The notes under the pieces: model-generated | Database searches by the model: none | The model's input: the letters and a program-made list of their open reading frames with translations, nothing else | Told to the model about the DNA's origin: nothing | Assembly: GCA_023437285.1 (NCBI GenBank) | Contig: JAEZGP010000349.1 | Coordinates: 1-5,658, forward strand | DNA: 5,658 nucleotides | Origin: Actinomycetes bacterium | GTDB lineage: Bacteria; Actinomycetota; Actinomycetes; Mycobacteriales; Micromonosporaceae | Direction of reading: 5' to 3' | Shown here: positions 1 to 5,227 of the stretch, in pieces | How positions within the stretch are numbered: the first letter of the stretch is position 1 | Layout of the letters: every line of letters begins with the position of its first letter | Position numbers and translations under genes: made by a program

Positions 1-32
1 GGCCAGGGCCGGGCGACCGGTCGCGGCGCCGG

Positions 33-959
33 TCAGCGGCCGAATCCCGCGGCGATGCCCCGCAGCAGGTAACGGCGGCCGAACAGGTAGAGCACCAGCA
101 CCGGGACGGCCGAGAGCACGACCGCCGCGAGGAGGCCGGGGACGTCCGTGCCGTACTGGTTCTGGAAGTTCCACAGGCCCAGCGGGAGCACCCGCCGCTC
201 CGGGCTCTGCGTCAGGACGAGCGGGAACAGGAAGCCGTTCCAGCCGCTGAGGCCGCTGAAGATGCCGATGGTCACCAGGCCCGGCCGGGCCATCGGCATC
301 ACCAGTTCGCGGAAGACCCGCACCGAACCGGCCCCCTCCACCGTCATCGCCTCGTACAGCTCGTTGGGGATGTCGCGCAGGGTGCTCGTCAGGACGAGCA
401 CGGAGATCGGTAGCGCGAACGCCACCGTGGGCAGCACGATCGCGGTCAGCGCGTCGTAGAGGTGCAGGCGCGTGATGATGAGGTAGATCGGCACGATCAC
501 GGCCTGCGCGGGCACCGCGAGCCCGAGCAGCAGGGCGCTGAACATCCAGCGCACCGGCCGGCTGGTCCCCCGCACGATCGCGTACGCCGCCGGCAGCGCC
601 AGGATGAGCACCAGCACGACCGTGGCCGTCGTGACGATGAGGCTGTTGAGCAGGAAGGTGGCGAATCCCAGGTCGAGCACGCGGCCGTAGTTCTCCAGCG
701 TCAGGTCGCTGGGCATCCGCAGCGCGCCCTCCTCCAGGTACGCGTCGGAGTTGCGCAGGCTGTTGATGACGATGTAGTACAGCGGCACCGCCACGATGAT
801 CAGCCAGATGGTCGCGCCGACCCCGGCCGGCACGTTGATCCGGCGCAGCAGTCGCCGCACCGGGCCCCTGGGCGGCTCACGGCGGCGATGGACGGTGGGC
901 GTGTACGCGGGCCGACCCGTCGACACGGCGTGCCGTGGGCGGTCATAGCCGGTACTCAC
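33..959 (-). CDS. Carbohydrate ABC transporter permease, MalG type (308 aa)
   Basis: Inner-membrane subunit of an oligosaccharide importer, pairing with the permease encoded just upstream. About six hydrophobic segments are visible (roughly residues 46-66, 102-127, 138-162, 170-191, 227-247, 273-293). The cytoplasmic EAA loop that docks the ATPase is at about 200-226, reading ELYEAMTVEGA followed by F216 and P222/P226, the standard pattern of the MalG branch of binding-protein-dependent permeases. The start is the GTG at 957-959. It overlaps the TGA of the preceding permease in a GTGA, and GGGAGGG lies 3 nt upstream. The same frame stays open far upstream, but that part overlaps the other permease and has no membrane-protein character. 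The basic N-terminus (residues 1-42, many Arg and Pro) is longer than usual. The overlap implies translational coupling. The transported sugar cannot be read from this subunit. Confidence 0.96.
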   Translation of the reverse strand: MSTGYDRPRHAVSTGRPAYTPTVHRRREPPRGPVRRLLRRINVPAGVGATIWLIIVAVPLYYIVINSLRNSDAYLEEGALRMPSDLTLENYGRVLDLGFATFLLNSLIVTTATVVLVLILALPAAYAIVRGTSRPVRWMFSALLLGLAVPAQAVIVPIYLIITRLHLYDALTAIVLPTVAFALPISVLVLTSTLRDIPNELYEAMTVEGAGSVRVFRELVMPMARPGLVTIGIFSGLSGWNGFLFPLVLTQSPERRVLPLGLWNFQNQYGTDVPGLLAAVVLSAVPVLVLYLFGRRYLLRGIAAGFGR

Positions 960-1849
960 AGTCCCTCCCGCGCACTCGACATCCGGTGGTAGCCCGTGAC
1001 CCGGGCGATGGCGATGGACAACATCGTGCCGACCGCGACCATGACGACGGAGAGCACGCTGGCGTAGCCCATGTCGAAGCCGACGAAGCCCTTCACGTAC
1101 ATGTGCAGGGGCAGCACCCGGGTCGCCGTACCGGGGCCACCGCCGGTGAGCAGCAGGATGGACTCGAAGTAGGTCAGCGAGCCGATCACGATGAGGATCG
1201 AGGTCGCGACCACCGTGTGACGCAGCTGCGGCAGCGTCACGGAAAAGAACTGCCGCCAGCGGTCGGCGCCGTCGAGGTGGGCCGCCTCGTAGAGCGTACG
1301 GGGGATCTGCCGGGTGGCGGCCTGGTAGATCAGCGCGTAGAACGGAATGAACTGCCAGGTCAGGACGAATGCGACCGTGTAGAGGGCGAGGTGACGGTCG
1401 CCCAGGAAGTTGCCGTCCTCGACACCGAGAAGGCCGCCGAGCGTGACCGCGAGCCCGAAGTTCGGGTCGAGGATCGACAGCCACGCCAGCGCGATGGCCG
1501 CGGTCGACAGCAGCAACGGGACGAAGAAGATCGTGGACAGGATGGCCCGGTTGCGCTGCGAGCCGGCGGCCCACACGCCCAGCAGGAGCGCCGCGGGCGT
1601 CTGCAGCAGCCAGCACAGCACCGCCAGGACGAGCGTCACCCGTACGCTGCCCACCACGTCCGGGTCGTCGAACAGCCGCGACCAGTTGGCCCAGCCGGTC
1701 CACTGTGGCGCGCCGAGCCCGTTCCATTCCGTGAAGCTCAGGTAGACCACGGCGAGGATCGGGCCGATGCCGAAGATGCCGAAGAAGATCGCGGCCGGCG
1801 CGGCCCAGATGGCGCCGGGCCGGCCGCGACCCAACAGACCCTTGGTCAC
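956..1849 (-). CDS. Carbohydrate ABC transporter permease, MalF/UgpA type (297 aa)
   Basis: Inner-membrane permease of a sugar importer, partner of the MalG-type subunit that follows it. Six hydrophobic segments are visible at about 13-37, 70-94, 105-125, 155-177, 212-233 and 262-284. The EAA loop at 184-210 contains LYEAAHLDGADRW and then LP at 206-207, which is the canonical ATPase-contact motif. LLTGGGPGTAT at 233-243 is typical of MalF/UgpA-like permeases. Length is normal for actinobacterial members, which lack the large extra loop of E. coli MalF. The start is a GTG at 1847-1849 with GGTGAG 3 nt upstream (1853-1858). The gene follows the solute-binding protein after 67 bp and overlaps the next permease by 4 bp (GTGA), so the three form one operon. 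No ATPase gene is present in the window, so a shared ATPase encoded elsewhere is inferred. Confidence 0.96.
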   Translation of the reverse strand: MTKGLLGRGRPGAIWAAPAAIFFGIFGIGPILAVVYLSFTEWNGLGAPQWTGWANWSRLFDDPDVVGSVRVTLVLAVLCWLLQTPAALLLGVWAAGSQRNRAILSTIFFVPLLLSTAAIALAWLSILDPNFGLAVTLGGLLGVEDGNFLGDRHLALYTVAFVLTWQFIPFYALIYQAATRQIPRTLYEAAHLDGADRWRQFFSVTLPQLRHTVVATSILIVIGSLTYFESILLLTGGGPGTATRVLPLHMYVKGFVGFDMGYASVLSVVMVAVGTMLSIAIARVTGYHRMSSAREGL

Positions 1850-1920
1850 GATCTCACCCCCGCCCCACGCCGGCGTGGGTCACCGTTGAGCCGGCGGTCG
1901 CTTCGCTGACGCTGCCTCAT
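1846..1920 (-). CDS. Possible 24-codon linking ORF between binding protein and permease
   Basis: The gap between binding protein and first permease is filled by a short open frame. Its ATG (1918-1920) overlaps the binding protein stop in an ATGA. Its TGA (1846-1848) overlaps the permease GTG in a GTGA. A GGAGAAGG sequence sits 5 nt before the ATG, inside the end of the binding protein gene. The peptide starts MRQRQRSDRRLNG and has nine arginines in 24 residues. I recognise no family. It could serve only to carry ribosomes from one gene to the next and need not make a functional product. In GC-rich DNA a 24-codon open frame is easily accidental, so this is a candidate only. Confidence 0.3.
   Translation of the reverse strand: MRQRQRSDRRLNGDPRRRGAGVRS
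1864..1879. promoter_or_regulatory. 16-bp perfect palindrome in the gap between binding protein and permease
   Basis: CCCACGCCGGCGTGGG reads identically on both strands. In the transcript it could fold as a 6-bp stem (CCCACG/CGTGGG) with a CCGG loop, about 15 nt before the permease GTG and next to its ribosome-binding site. Two roles are plausible. It could be an RNA stem that protects or attenuates the message, so that more binding protein than permease is made, as described for the malE-malF gap of E. coli. It could also be an operator for a dimeric repressor. No T-run follows, so a classical terminator is unlikely. Confidence 0.45.
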
Positions 1921-3212
1921 GTCACCTTCTCCATCGCCTCGGCGAAGCCCAGCGGCGTGACGTCGCCGAGGAAGAGCTTCTGCAGGTTGGCGTTCAGTTC
2001 GGCCCCCGCCGACGGGCTCAGCGCCTGGTCCCACGACTGGGTGAACGTCGGCGCCTTCACCGCCAACTGGTAGGTGAAGGTCGTGAACTCCGCGTTGTCG
2101 GTGCCGGCCAGCTTGGCCTCCACGCCGCGCACGGCCGGCACCTGGCCGGCGGCGATCAGGTCCGCGACGTAGGCGTCGGAGGCGAGCGTCTCGACGACGA
2201 AGCGGGTGGCCTCGTCCGCCGACGAGGAGTCCGAGCGCACCGAGAAGTAGTTGCTGGGGTTGCCGACCACCGCGCGCGGGTCACCCTCGCCGCCCGCGAC
2301 CTCTGGGAACGTCACCCAGCCCAGCTCACCGCGCTCGAGGAACTTCGGGTTGTTGGCCGCCTGGCTGCCGTACTCCCAGCTGCCCATGAGGTGCATCGCC
2401 GCCTTGCCCGTGGCGAACAGCTTCGACGCGCCGCTGTTGTCGTAGTTGACCGAGGCGAAGTTCCTGCCGAACGCACCGCGGTTGGCCAGGTCCTGGCACA
2501 TCGTCAGGGCCCGCAGCACGGCCGGGTCGCGCCAGGCGCCCGGCTTGCCGGCCGCGATGGCCGCGAACTTGTCCGCCCCGCCGACGCGGTCGAGCAGGTA
2601 CTCCAGCCACATCAGCTCGGTCCAGCCCTGCGAGCCGGCGAGCGCCACCGGCGTGACGCCGCGCGCCTTGAACACGTCGACGAGCGCCAGCAGGTCGTCG
2701 TACGTCCTGGGTGGCGCAACGGCGGCCTCGGCGAAGACGCGCTTGTTATAGAAGAGGATGACCGGCTGGATACCGTTCATCGGGATACCGTACTGACGGC
2801 CATTGATCTTGCCGACATCGAGCACGCTCGGCAGGAAGCGCTTGGCCACCTCGGGCCGCACCGCGAGCGCGTTCGTCAGGTCGCGCACCTGGTTGGCCTT
2901 GACGAACTGGGCGAGGTTGCCGCCGCCCCAGTTGAAGAACACGTCGGGGGCGTTGGGCGAACCCATCGACACCTGCAACTTCTGCTTGTACGCGTCGTTG
3001 GCGTACGTGGTGAGGGCGGCGCGGGTGCCGGTGACGGCGTTGAACTGCTCGATGCCGCGTTTGATGATCGGTTCGTTAGCGGGATCCTGCAGTGCCCATA
3101 CCTGCAGGCCGCCCCGTACGGGTCCGGCGGTGCCGCACGCGGCGGCGAGGACGAGCGCCGCGCAGGTGGCGGCGCTCGCGACGGTCCTAAAGAACCCTGA
3201 GCGGTGACGCAT
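1917..3212 (-). CDS. Extracellular sugar-binding lipoprotein of ABC importer (431 aa)
   Basis: High-affinity receptor that captures a sugar outside the cell and delivers it to the two permeases encoded downstream. The N-terminus has a basic stretch (MRHRSGFFR), a hydrophobic core (about 11-25) and a lipobox-like LAAAC with the predicted lipidated Cys26. Ala rather than Leu at -3 is a slight departure from consensus. The mature part fits family 1 solute-binding proteins: LQVWALQD near the start, DVFFNWGGG at 90-98, a YGIPMNGIQPVILFYNK segment at 141-157 typical of sugar binders, and GKAAMHLMGSWEYG at 269-282. Many aromatic residues suit stacking on sugars. The ATG at 3210-3212 is chosen over an in-frame start further upstream because AAGGAGGG lies 7 nt before it and the signal peptide begins there. 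The DVFFNWGGG segment brings to mind xylobiose/cellobiose binders of the BxlE kind, but substrate assignment is a weak inference. Confidence 0.95.
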   Translation of the reverse strand: MRHRSGFFRTVASAATCAALVLAAACGTAGPVRGGLQVWALQDPANEPIIKRGIEQFNAVTGTRAALTTYANDAYKQKLQVSMGSPNAPDVFFNWGGGNLAQFVKANQVRDLTNALAVRPEVAKRFLPSVLDVGKINGRQYGIPMNGIQPVILFYNKRVFAEAAVAPPRTYDDLLALVDVFKARGVTPVALAGSQGWTELMWLEYLLDRVGGADKFAAIAAGKPGAWRDPAVLRALTMCQDLANRGAFGRNFASVNYDNSGASKLFATGKAAMHLMGSWEYGSQAANNPKFLERGELGWVTFPEVAGGEGDPRAVVGNPSNYFSVRSDSSSADEATRFVVETLASDAYVADLIAAGQVPAVRGVEAKLAGTDNAEFTTFTYQLAVKAPTFTQSWDQALSPSAGAELNANLQKLFLGDVTPLGFAEAMEKVT

Positions 3213-3219
3213 GCGCGCA

Positions 3220-3227
3220 CCCTCCTT
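3220..3227 (-). promoter_or_regulatory. Strong ribosome-binding site of the binding protein gene
   Basis: AAGGAGGG on the minus strand lies 7 nt before the ATG at 3212. It is the strongest Shine-Dalgarno match in the window and fixes the start of the binding protein. It is stronger than the sites before the two permeases, in line with the need for excess binding protein. Confidence 0.8.
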
Positions 3228-3315
3228 CCGGGGCCGCGGACAGGTCGTCAGGAGCCAAAGAGAATCTTCCGGGCACGCCGAGGGGTGGGCAGGCACCGAA
3301 AGTTACGCGAAGGGA

Positions 3316-3345
3316 ACGCTAGGGTTTCGTAAACGATCACGTCAA
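3316..3345 (-). promoter_or_regulatory. Candidate sigma-70-type promoter (P2) for the ABC importer operon
   Basis: On the minus strand, TTGACG (3340-3345) is separated by 18 bp from TAGCGT (3316-3321). This fits the actinobacterial housekeeping pattern TTGACn-N16-18-TAnnnT. Transcription would start near 3309, giving a leader of about 97 nt before the binding protein. The spacer contains GTTTACGAAAC, whose arms GTTT/AAAC are symmetric, and TTACG-GAA/TTTCGTAA half-sites (3303-3311 and 3325-3332) flank the -10. A repressor bound there would block polymerase, so sugar-responsive control is plausible. Confidence 0.5.
3324..3334. promoter_or_regulatory. Candidate operator inside the P2 promoter spacer
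   Basis: GTTTCGTAAAC has symmetric 4-bp arms around a CGT centre and lies between the -35 and -10 of P2. A second related half-site, TTACGCGAA at 3303-3311, is inverted to it across the -10. Sugar importer operons in actinobacteria are commonly controlled by LacI-, ROK- or GntR-family repressors binding in this position. Which family would act here cannot be told, and no regulator gene is in the window. Confidence 0.3.
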
Positions 3346-3378
3346 TCGGCCGCGCGGTCTCATTACGGTCACGAGAAG

Positions 3379-3394
3379 CTGGACGATCGGCCAG
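3379..3394. promoter_or_regulatory. 16-bp near-perfect palindrome upstream of the importer promoter
   Basis: CTGGACGATCGGCCAG is symmetric at all but one base pair position (CTGG-n-CGATCG-n-CCAG). It is centred about 78 bp upstream of the predicted P2 start and downstream of the P1-like promoter. Such a site suits a dimeric transcription factor. The CTGG...CCAG arms recall the DasR site, but the spacing is 8 instead of 6, so it is not a DasR box as published. A further AAGCTG/CAGCTT pair (3376-3381, 3405-3410) overlaps it. Confidence 0.35.
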
Positions 3395-3447
3395 CGCAAA
3401 TCCACAGCTTGCCCATACTTTCCAGCGCCGACGGCGCGAGCGTGGCC

Positions 3448-3476
3448 CTTGTAGCCGCTGAAGCCCGCGCGGTCAA
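3448..3476 (-). promoter_or_regulatory. Second promoter-like pair (P1) upstream of the importer operon
   Basis: On the minus strand, TTGACC (3471-3476) is followed after 17 bp by TACAAG (3448-3453), a good -35 with a moderate -10. Transcription would start near 3441 and leave a leader of about 230 nt before the binding protein, including a GCGCC-GAC-GGCGC hairpin (3425-3437). It may be a second promoter or a chance match. The spacing and -35 are good, but the -10 lacks the final T. Confidence 0.3.
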
Positions 3477-3505
3477 GATCCCGGGGTGCGGCGCGTTGGC
3501 CGGCA

Positions 3506-3520
3506 CACGGCAGGCCCGTG
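3506..3520 (-). terminator. Weak stem-loop after the kinase gene
   Basis: CACGG-CAGGC-CCGTG forms a 5-bp stem with a 5-nt loop, beginning 18 nt past the kinase stop. No T-run follows on the minus strand, as is common for actinobacterial terminators, so function is uncertain. A second short stem, GCGCC-GAC-GGCGC at 3425-3437, lies further on. Either could end the kinase message before the importer promoters. Confidence 0.25.
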
Positions 3521-3538
3521 GCGTGTTCCCACCGTTGG

Positions 3539-5143
3539 TCAGGGACCCGGCTTGCCCGGCGCCACCTGGGGGCCGGCGGCGGGCCTCTTGGGCTCCTCGG
3601 CCTTCTTCTTCGGCTCCTGGGGGCCTTTCTTCGGCTCCTTGGGCTTCGGCTCCTTGGGCTTCGGGGCCGTCGCCTCCTGCGCCGGCGTCTGCTGTGGAGA
3701 CGTCGGCTGCGGACGGACGACCGGGCCCATCAACCGCACGTCGCACGGCACCTCGTCGACCAGGAACTCCTGCGGCATCGGGTTGCCCTGCCGGTACGTG
3801 CCCTGGAACTTGTACGTCATCTGCCGGCCCACGGCCAGCTCCTTGTTCACCGGGCCGACCGACACCGCCGAGCCGGTCTGGGTGAAACCGGGACCGTCGG
3901 CGTGCTGGTCACCGGGGTACCGGAAGGACAGCGTCCAGTCGCGCAGCGGCTCGGTACCGGTGTTGATGACGGTCACCTGGCCGGCGAACCGGCGGCCGTC
4001 GTCGCTGCTCGTGTGGTACACCGTCTGGCAGGCGGGACCGGCCGGCGGGGCGTTGGTGGACGGCATGGCGTGGCCGCCGGTGTCCCTGTTTCCCAAGGCC
4101 GACGCCGCCGCCATGGCCGCGACAATGGCCACCGCGGCCGTACCGGTCGCCACCGGCCACAACCACTGCCGCCGGTCGAGGGCCGGCTGCGAACCGGTCG
4201 GGGTTTCCTGCGTGGCGACCACCGCGCGGCCGGCGGCCCTGCGCTCACCGAACGGAAGGGCGACGAACGCCGTCTGGTCGCCGTCGGGGCCGCCCGAGGG
4301 CTCCGCACCTGGGATAGCGGCGCCGGCCACGCCGGGCAACGCGGTGAGCGCGGCGGCCACCTCGGCCGCGGTCGGTCGCTCGTCCGGGTCCTTGACCAGG
4401 CAGCGCTCGACCAGCGTGGTCAACTCGATCGGCAGCGTCTGCCCGGCCACCGCCGGCAGCGGCTGCGGCTCGTCCTGCAGGTGCGCGAGCAGCATGGCCG
4501 TCTGGCCGTCGACCTGCCACGGCAGTTCCCCGGCGACGGCCTGGTAGAGCAGCAGGCCCAGCGCGTACACGTCCGCGGCCGGGGAGGTCGGCCGGCCCTT
4601 GATCCGCTCCGGCGCCAGGTAAGCCGGCGTGCCGACGACCTCGCCGGACGCCTCCTCCTCCGCGCCGGTGATCGCCGAGATGCCGAAGTCCACGAGTTTC
4701 GCGCCGGTCGGCGCGAGCACCACGTTGGCCGGCTTGACGTCGCGGTGCACCAGCCCGCGCGCGTGCGCGGCGGCCAACCCCCAGGCCACCTGCGCCACGA
4801 CCGCCGCCGCCTGGGTCCAGGGCAGCGGACCGTCGCGCAGCGCCTCCCGCAGCGACGGGCCGTCGATGAGTTCCATCACCACGTACGGCATGACGGCGTC
4901 GTTGGCGTCGATCCACTCGCCGTAGTCGTGGACCACGCTCACATGCGGGTGCGCCAGCCGCGCGGCGGCGCGCGCCTCCTCGCGGATCAGCCTGCGGAAA
5001 TCGGGATCGTCGGCCAGGTCGGAGGTGAGCACCTTGACGGCGACGGCGCGACCGAGGACCTCGTCAAAGGCTCGCCAGACGACCGCCATGCCGCCCGTTC
5101 CGATCAGTTCGACCAGCCGGTACCTGCCGCCGAGGGTTTGCAT
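3539..5143 (-). CDS. Transmembrane Ser/Thr protein kinase with extracellular CBM2-like domain (534 aa)
   Basis: Signal-transducing kinase with a cytoplasmic catalytic domain and an extracellular carbohydrate-module fold. The kinase domain (about 8-268) is complete: glycine loop GTGGMAVV 15-22, ATP-binding Lys37, helix-C Glu at 55/56, catalytic HRDVKPAN 133-140, DFG 152-154, and GTPAYLAPE 171-179. A juxtamembrane stretch (270-325) is Ala/Gly/Pro-rich, with Thr residues such as ATQETPTGSQ. One membrane helix spans about 327-350. Outside is a bacterial type-2 CBM fold (about 371-468) with the usual terminal cysteines C372 and C467, a VTVINTGTEPLRDWTLSFRYP core, and an LAVGRQMTYKFQG strand. The tail (469-534) is Pro-rich, then Lys/Glu/Pro repeats. 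The ATG at 5141-5143 is chosen because AGGG lies 7 nt upstream and the kinase fold starts at once. An in-frame GTG at 5218 has no clear site and would add an unstructured leader. Upstream is a secreted CBM2 protein, downstream a sugar importer. PASTA, the usual extracellular module of such kinases, is absent. Confidence 0.96.
   Translation of the reverse strand: MQTLGGRYRLVELIGTGGMAVVWRAFDEVLGRAVAVKVLTSDLADDPDFRRLIREEARAAARLAHPHVSVVHDYGEWIDANDAVMPYVVMELIDGPSLREALRDGPLPWTQAAAVVAQVAWGLAAAHARGLVHRDVKPANVVLAPTGAKLVDFGISAITGAEEEASGEVVGTPAYLAPERIKGRPTSPAADVYALGLLLYQAVAGELPWQVDGQTAMLLAHLQDEPQPLPAVAGQTLPIELTTLVERCLVKDPDERPTAAEVAAALTALPGVAGAAIPGAEPSGGPDGDQTAFVALPFGERRAAGRAVVATQETPTGSQPALDRRQWLWPVATGTAAVAIVAAMAAASALGNRDTGGHAMPSTNAPPAGPACQTVYHTSSDDGRRFAGQVTVINTGTEPLRDWTLSFRYPGDQHADGPGFTQTGSAVSVGPVNKELAVGRQMTYKFQGTYRQGNPMPQEFLVDEVPCDVRLMGPVVRPQPTSPQQTPAQEATAPKPKEPKPKEPKKGPQEPKKKAEEPKRPAAGPQVAPGKPGP
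3630..3659 (-). repeat. 15-bp tandem repeat coding for the Lys-Pro-Lys-Glu-Pro tail
   Basis: TTCGGCTCCTTGGGC occurs twice back to back on the plus strand, followed by the start of a third copy, with decayed versions just before it (from about 3605). In the kinase it codes for the KPKEPKPKEPKKG part of the C-terminal tail. The near-identity at DNA level suggests recent expansion by slippage, so tail length may vary between strains. Confidence 0.75.
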
Positions 5144-5150
5144 GCCTCTA

Positions 5151-5154
5151 CCCT
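5151..5154 (-). promoter_or_regulatory. Ribosome-binding site deciding the kinase start
   Basis: AGGG, within GGCAGGGTAGAGG on the minus strand, lies 7 nt before the ATG at 5143. This supports that start over the earlier in-frame GTG (5218) and ATG (5179), which have no comparable site. Confidence 0.5.
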
Positions 5155-5165
5155 GCCCACGTTGA

Positions 5166-5195
5166 CCGTCCCTACACATGGCTGTGGCGGGACGG
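5166..5195 (-). promoter_or_regulatory. Extended stem-loop between the CBM2 gene and the kinase gene
   Basis: The arms CCGTCCC (5166-5172) and GGGACGG (5189-5195) are perfectly complementary over 7 bp. Inside, CACA (5175-5178) and TGTG (5183-5186) pair around a TGGC loop, with a 2-by-2 internal bulge between the stems. It begins about 32 nt after the CBM2 stop and ends 22 nt before the kinase ATG. No T-run follows on the minus strand. It could be a partial terminator for the CBM2 gene, a stabilising 3' end, or a structure controlling kinase translation. Little room remains for a separate kinase promoter below it, and I see no convincing -10. Confidence 0.5.
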
Positions 5196-5227
5196 ACACC
5201 GCGTGCCCGCCCCGCCACCCGCCACCG

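Noticed and set aside
13..24. 12-bp palindrome GCGACCGGTCGC just past the last permease stop
   Set aside because: Short, followed by no T-run, cut off by the window edge, and common in DNA this rich in GC. Not enough to call a terminator or operator.
960..1727. Upstream extension of the MalG-type permease frame, which stays open to 1727
   Set aside because: It overlaps the well-supported MalF-type permease in another frame, reads as Arg/Pro/Ala-rich nonsense, and the GTG at 957-959 has a ribosome-binding site and a 4-base overlap.
935..1909. Plus-strand 324-codon open frame
   Set aside because: Antisense to the MalF-type permease. Its Arg/Asp/His/Gln-rich composition is the usual shadow of a GC-rich membrane protein gene, with no domain.
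3369..3416. 15-codon minus-strand ORF (starts MGKLWICAG) in the leader of the importer operon
   Set aside because: The ribosome-binding site is too close to the ATG, the ORF lacks regulatory codon runs, and it does not reach a clear attenuator. Probably chance.
3351..3474. CCGCGCGGTC occurring twice (3351 region and 3465-3474)
   Set aside because: A 10-bp GC-only match in the same orientation is likely by chance in this composition and has no consistent position relative to the two promoter candidates.
3486..4547. Plus-strand 353-codon open frame opposite the kinase
   Set aside because: Low-complexity Gly/Ser/Trp-rich translation mirroring the Lys/Pro tail and the kinase domain. No start signal or family match.
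5144..5218. Longer kinase start at GTG 5218
   Set aside because: It adds 25 residues without structure, runs through the stem-loop, and lacks a convincing ribosome-binding site, whereas ATG 5143 has AGGG at good spacing.
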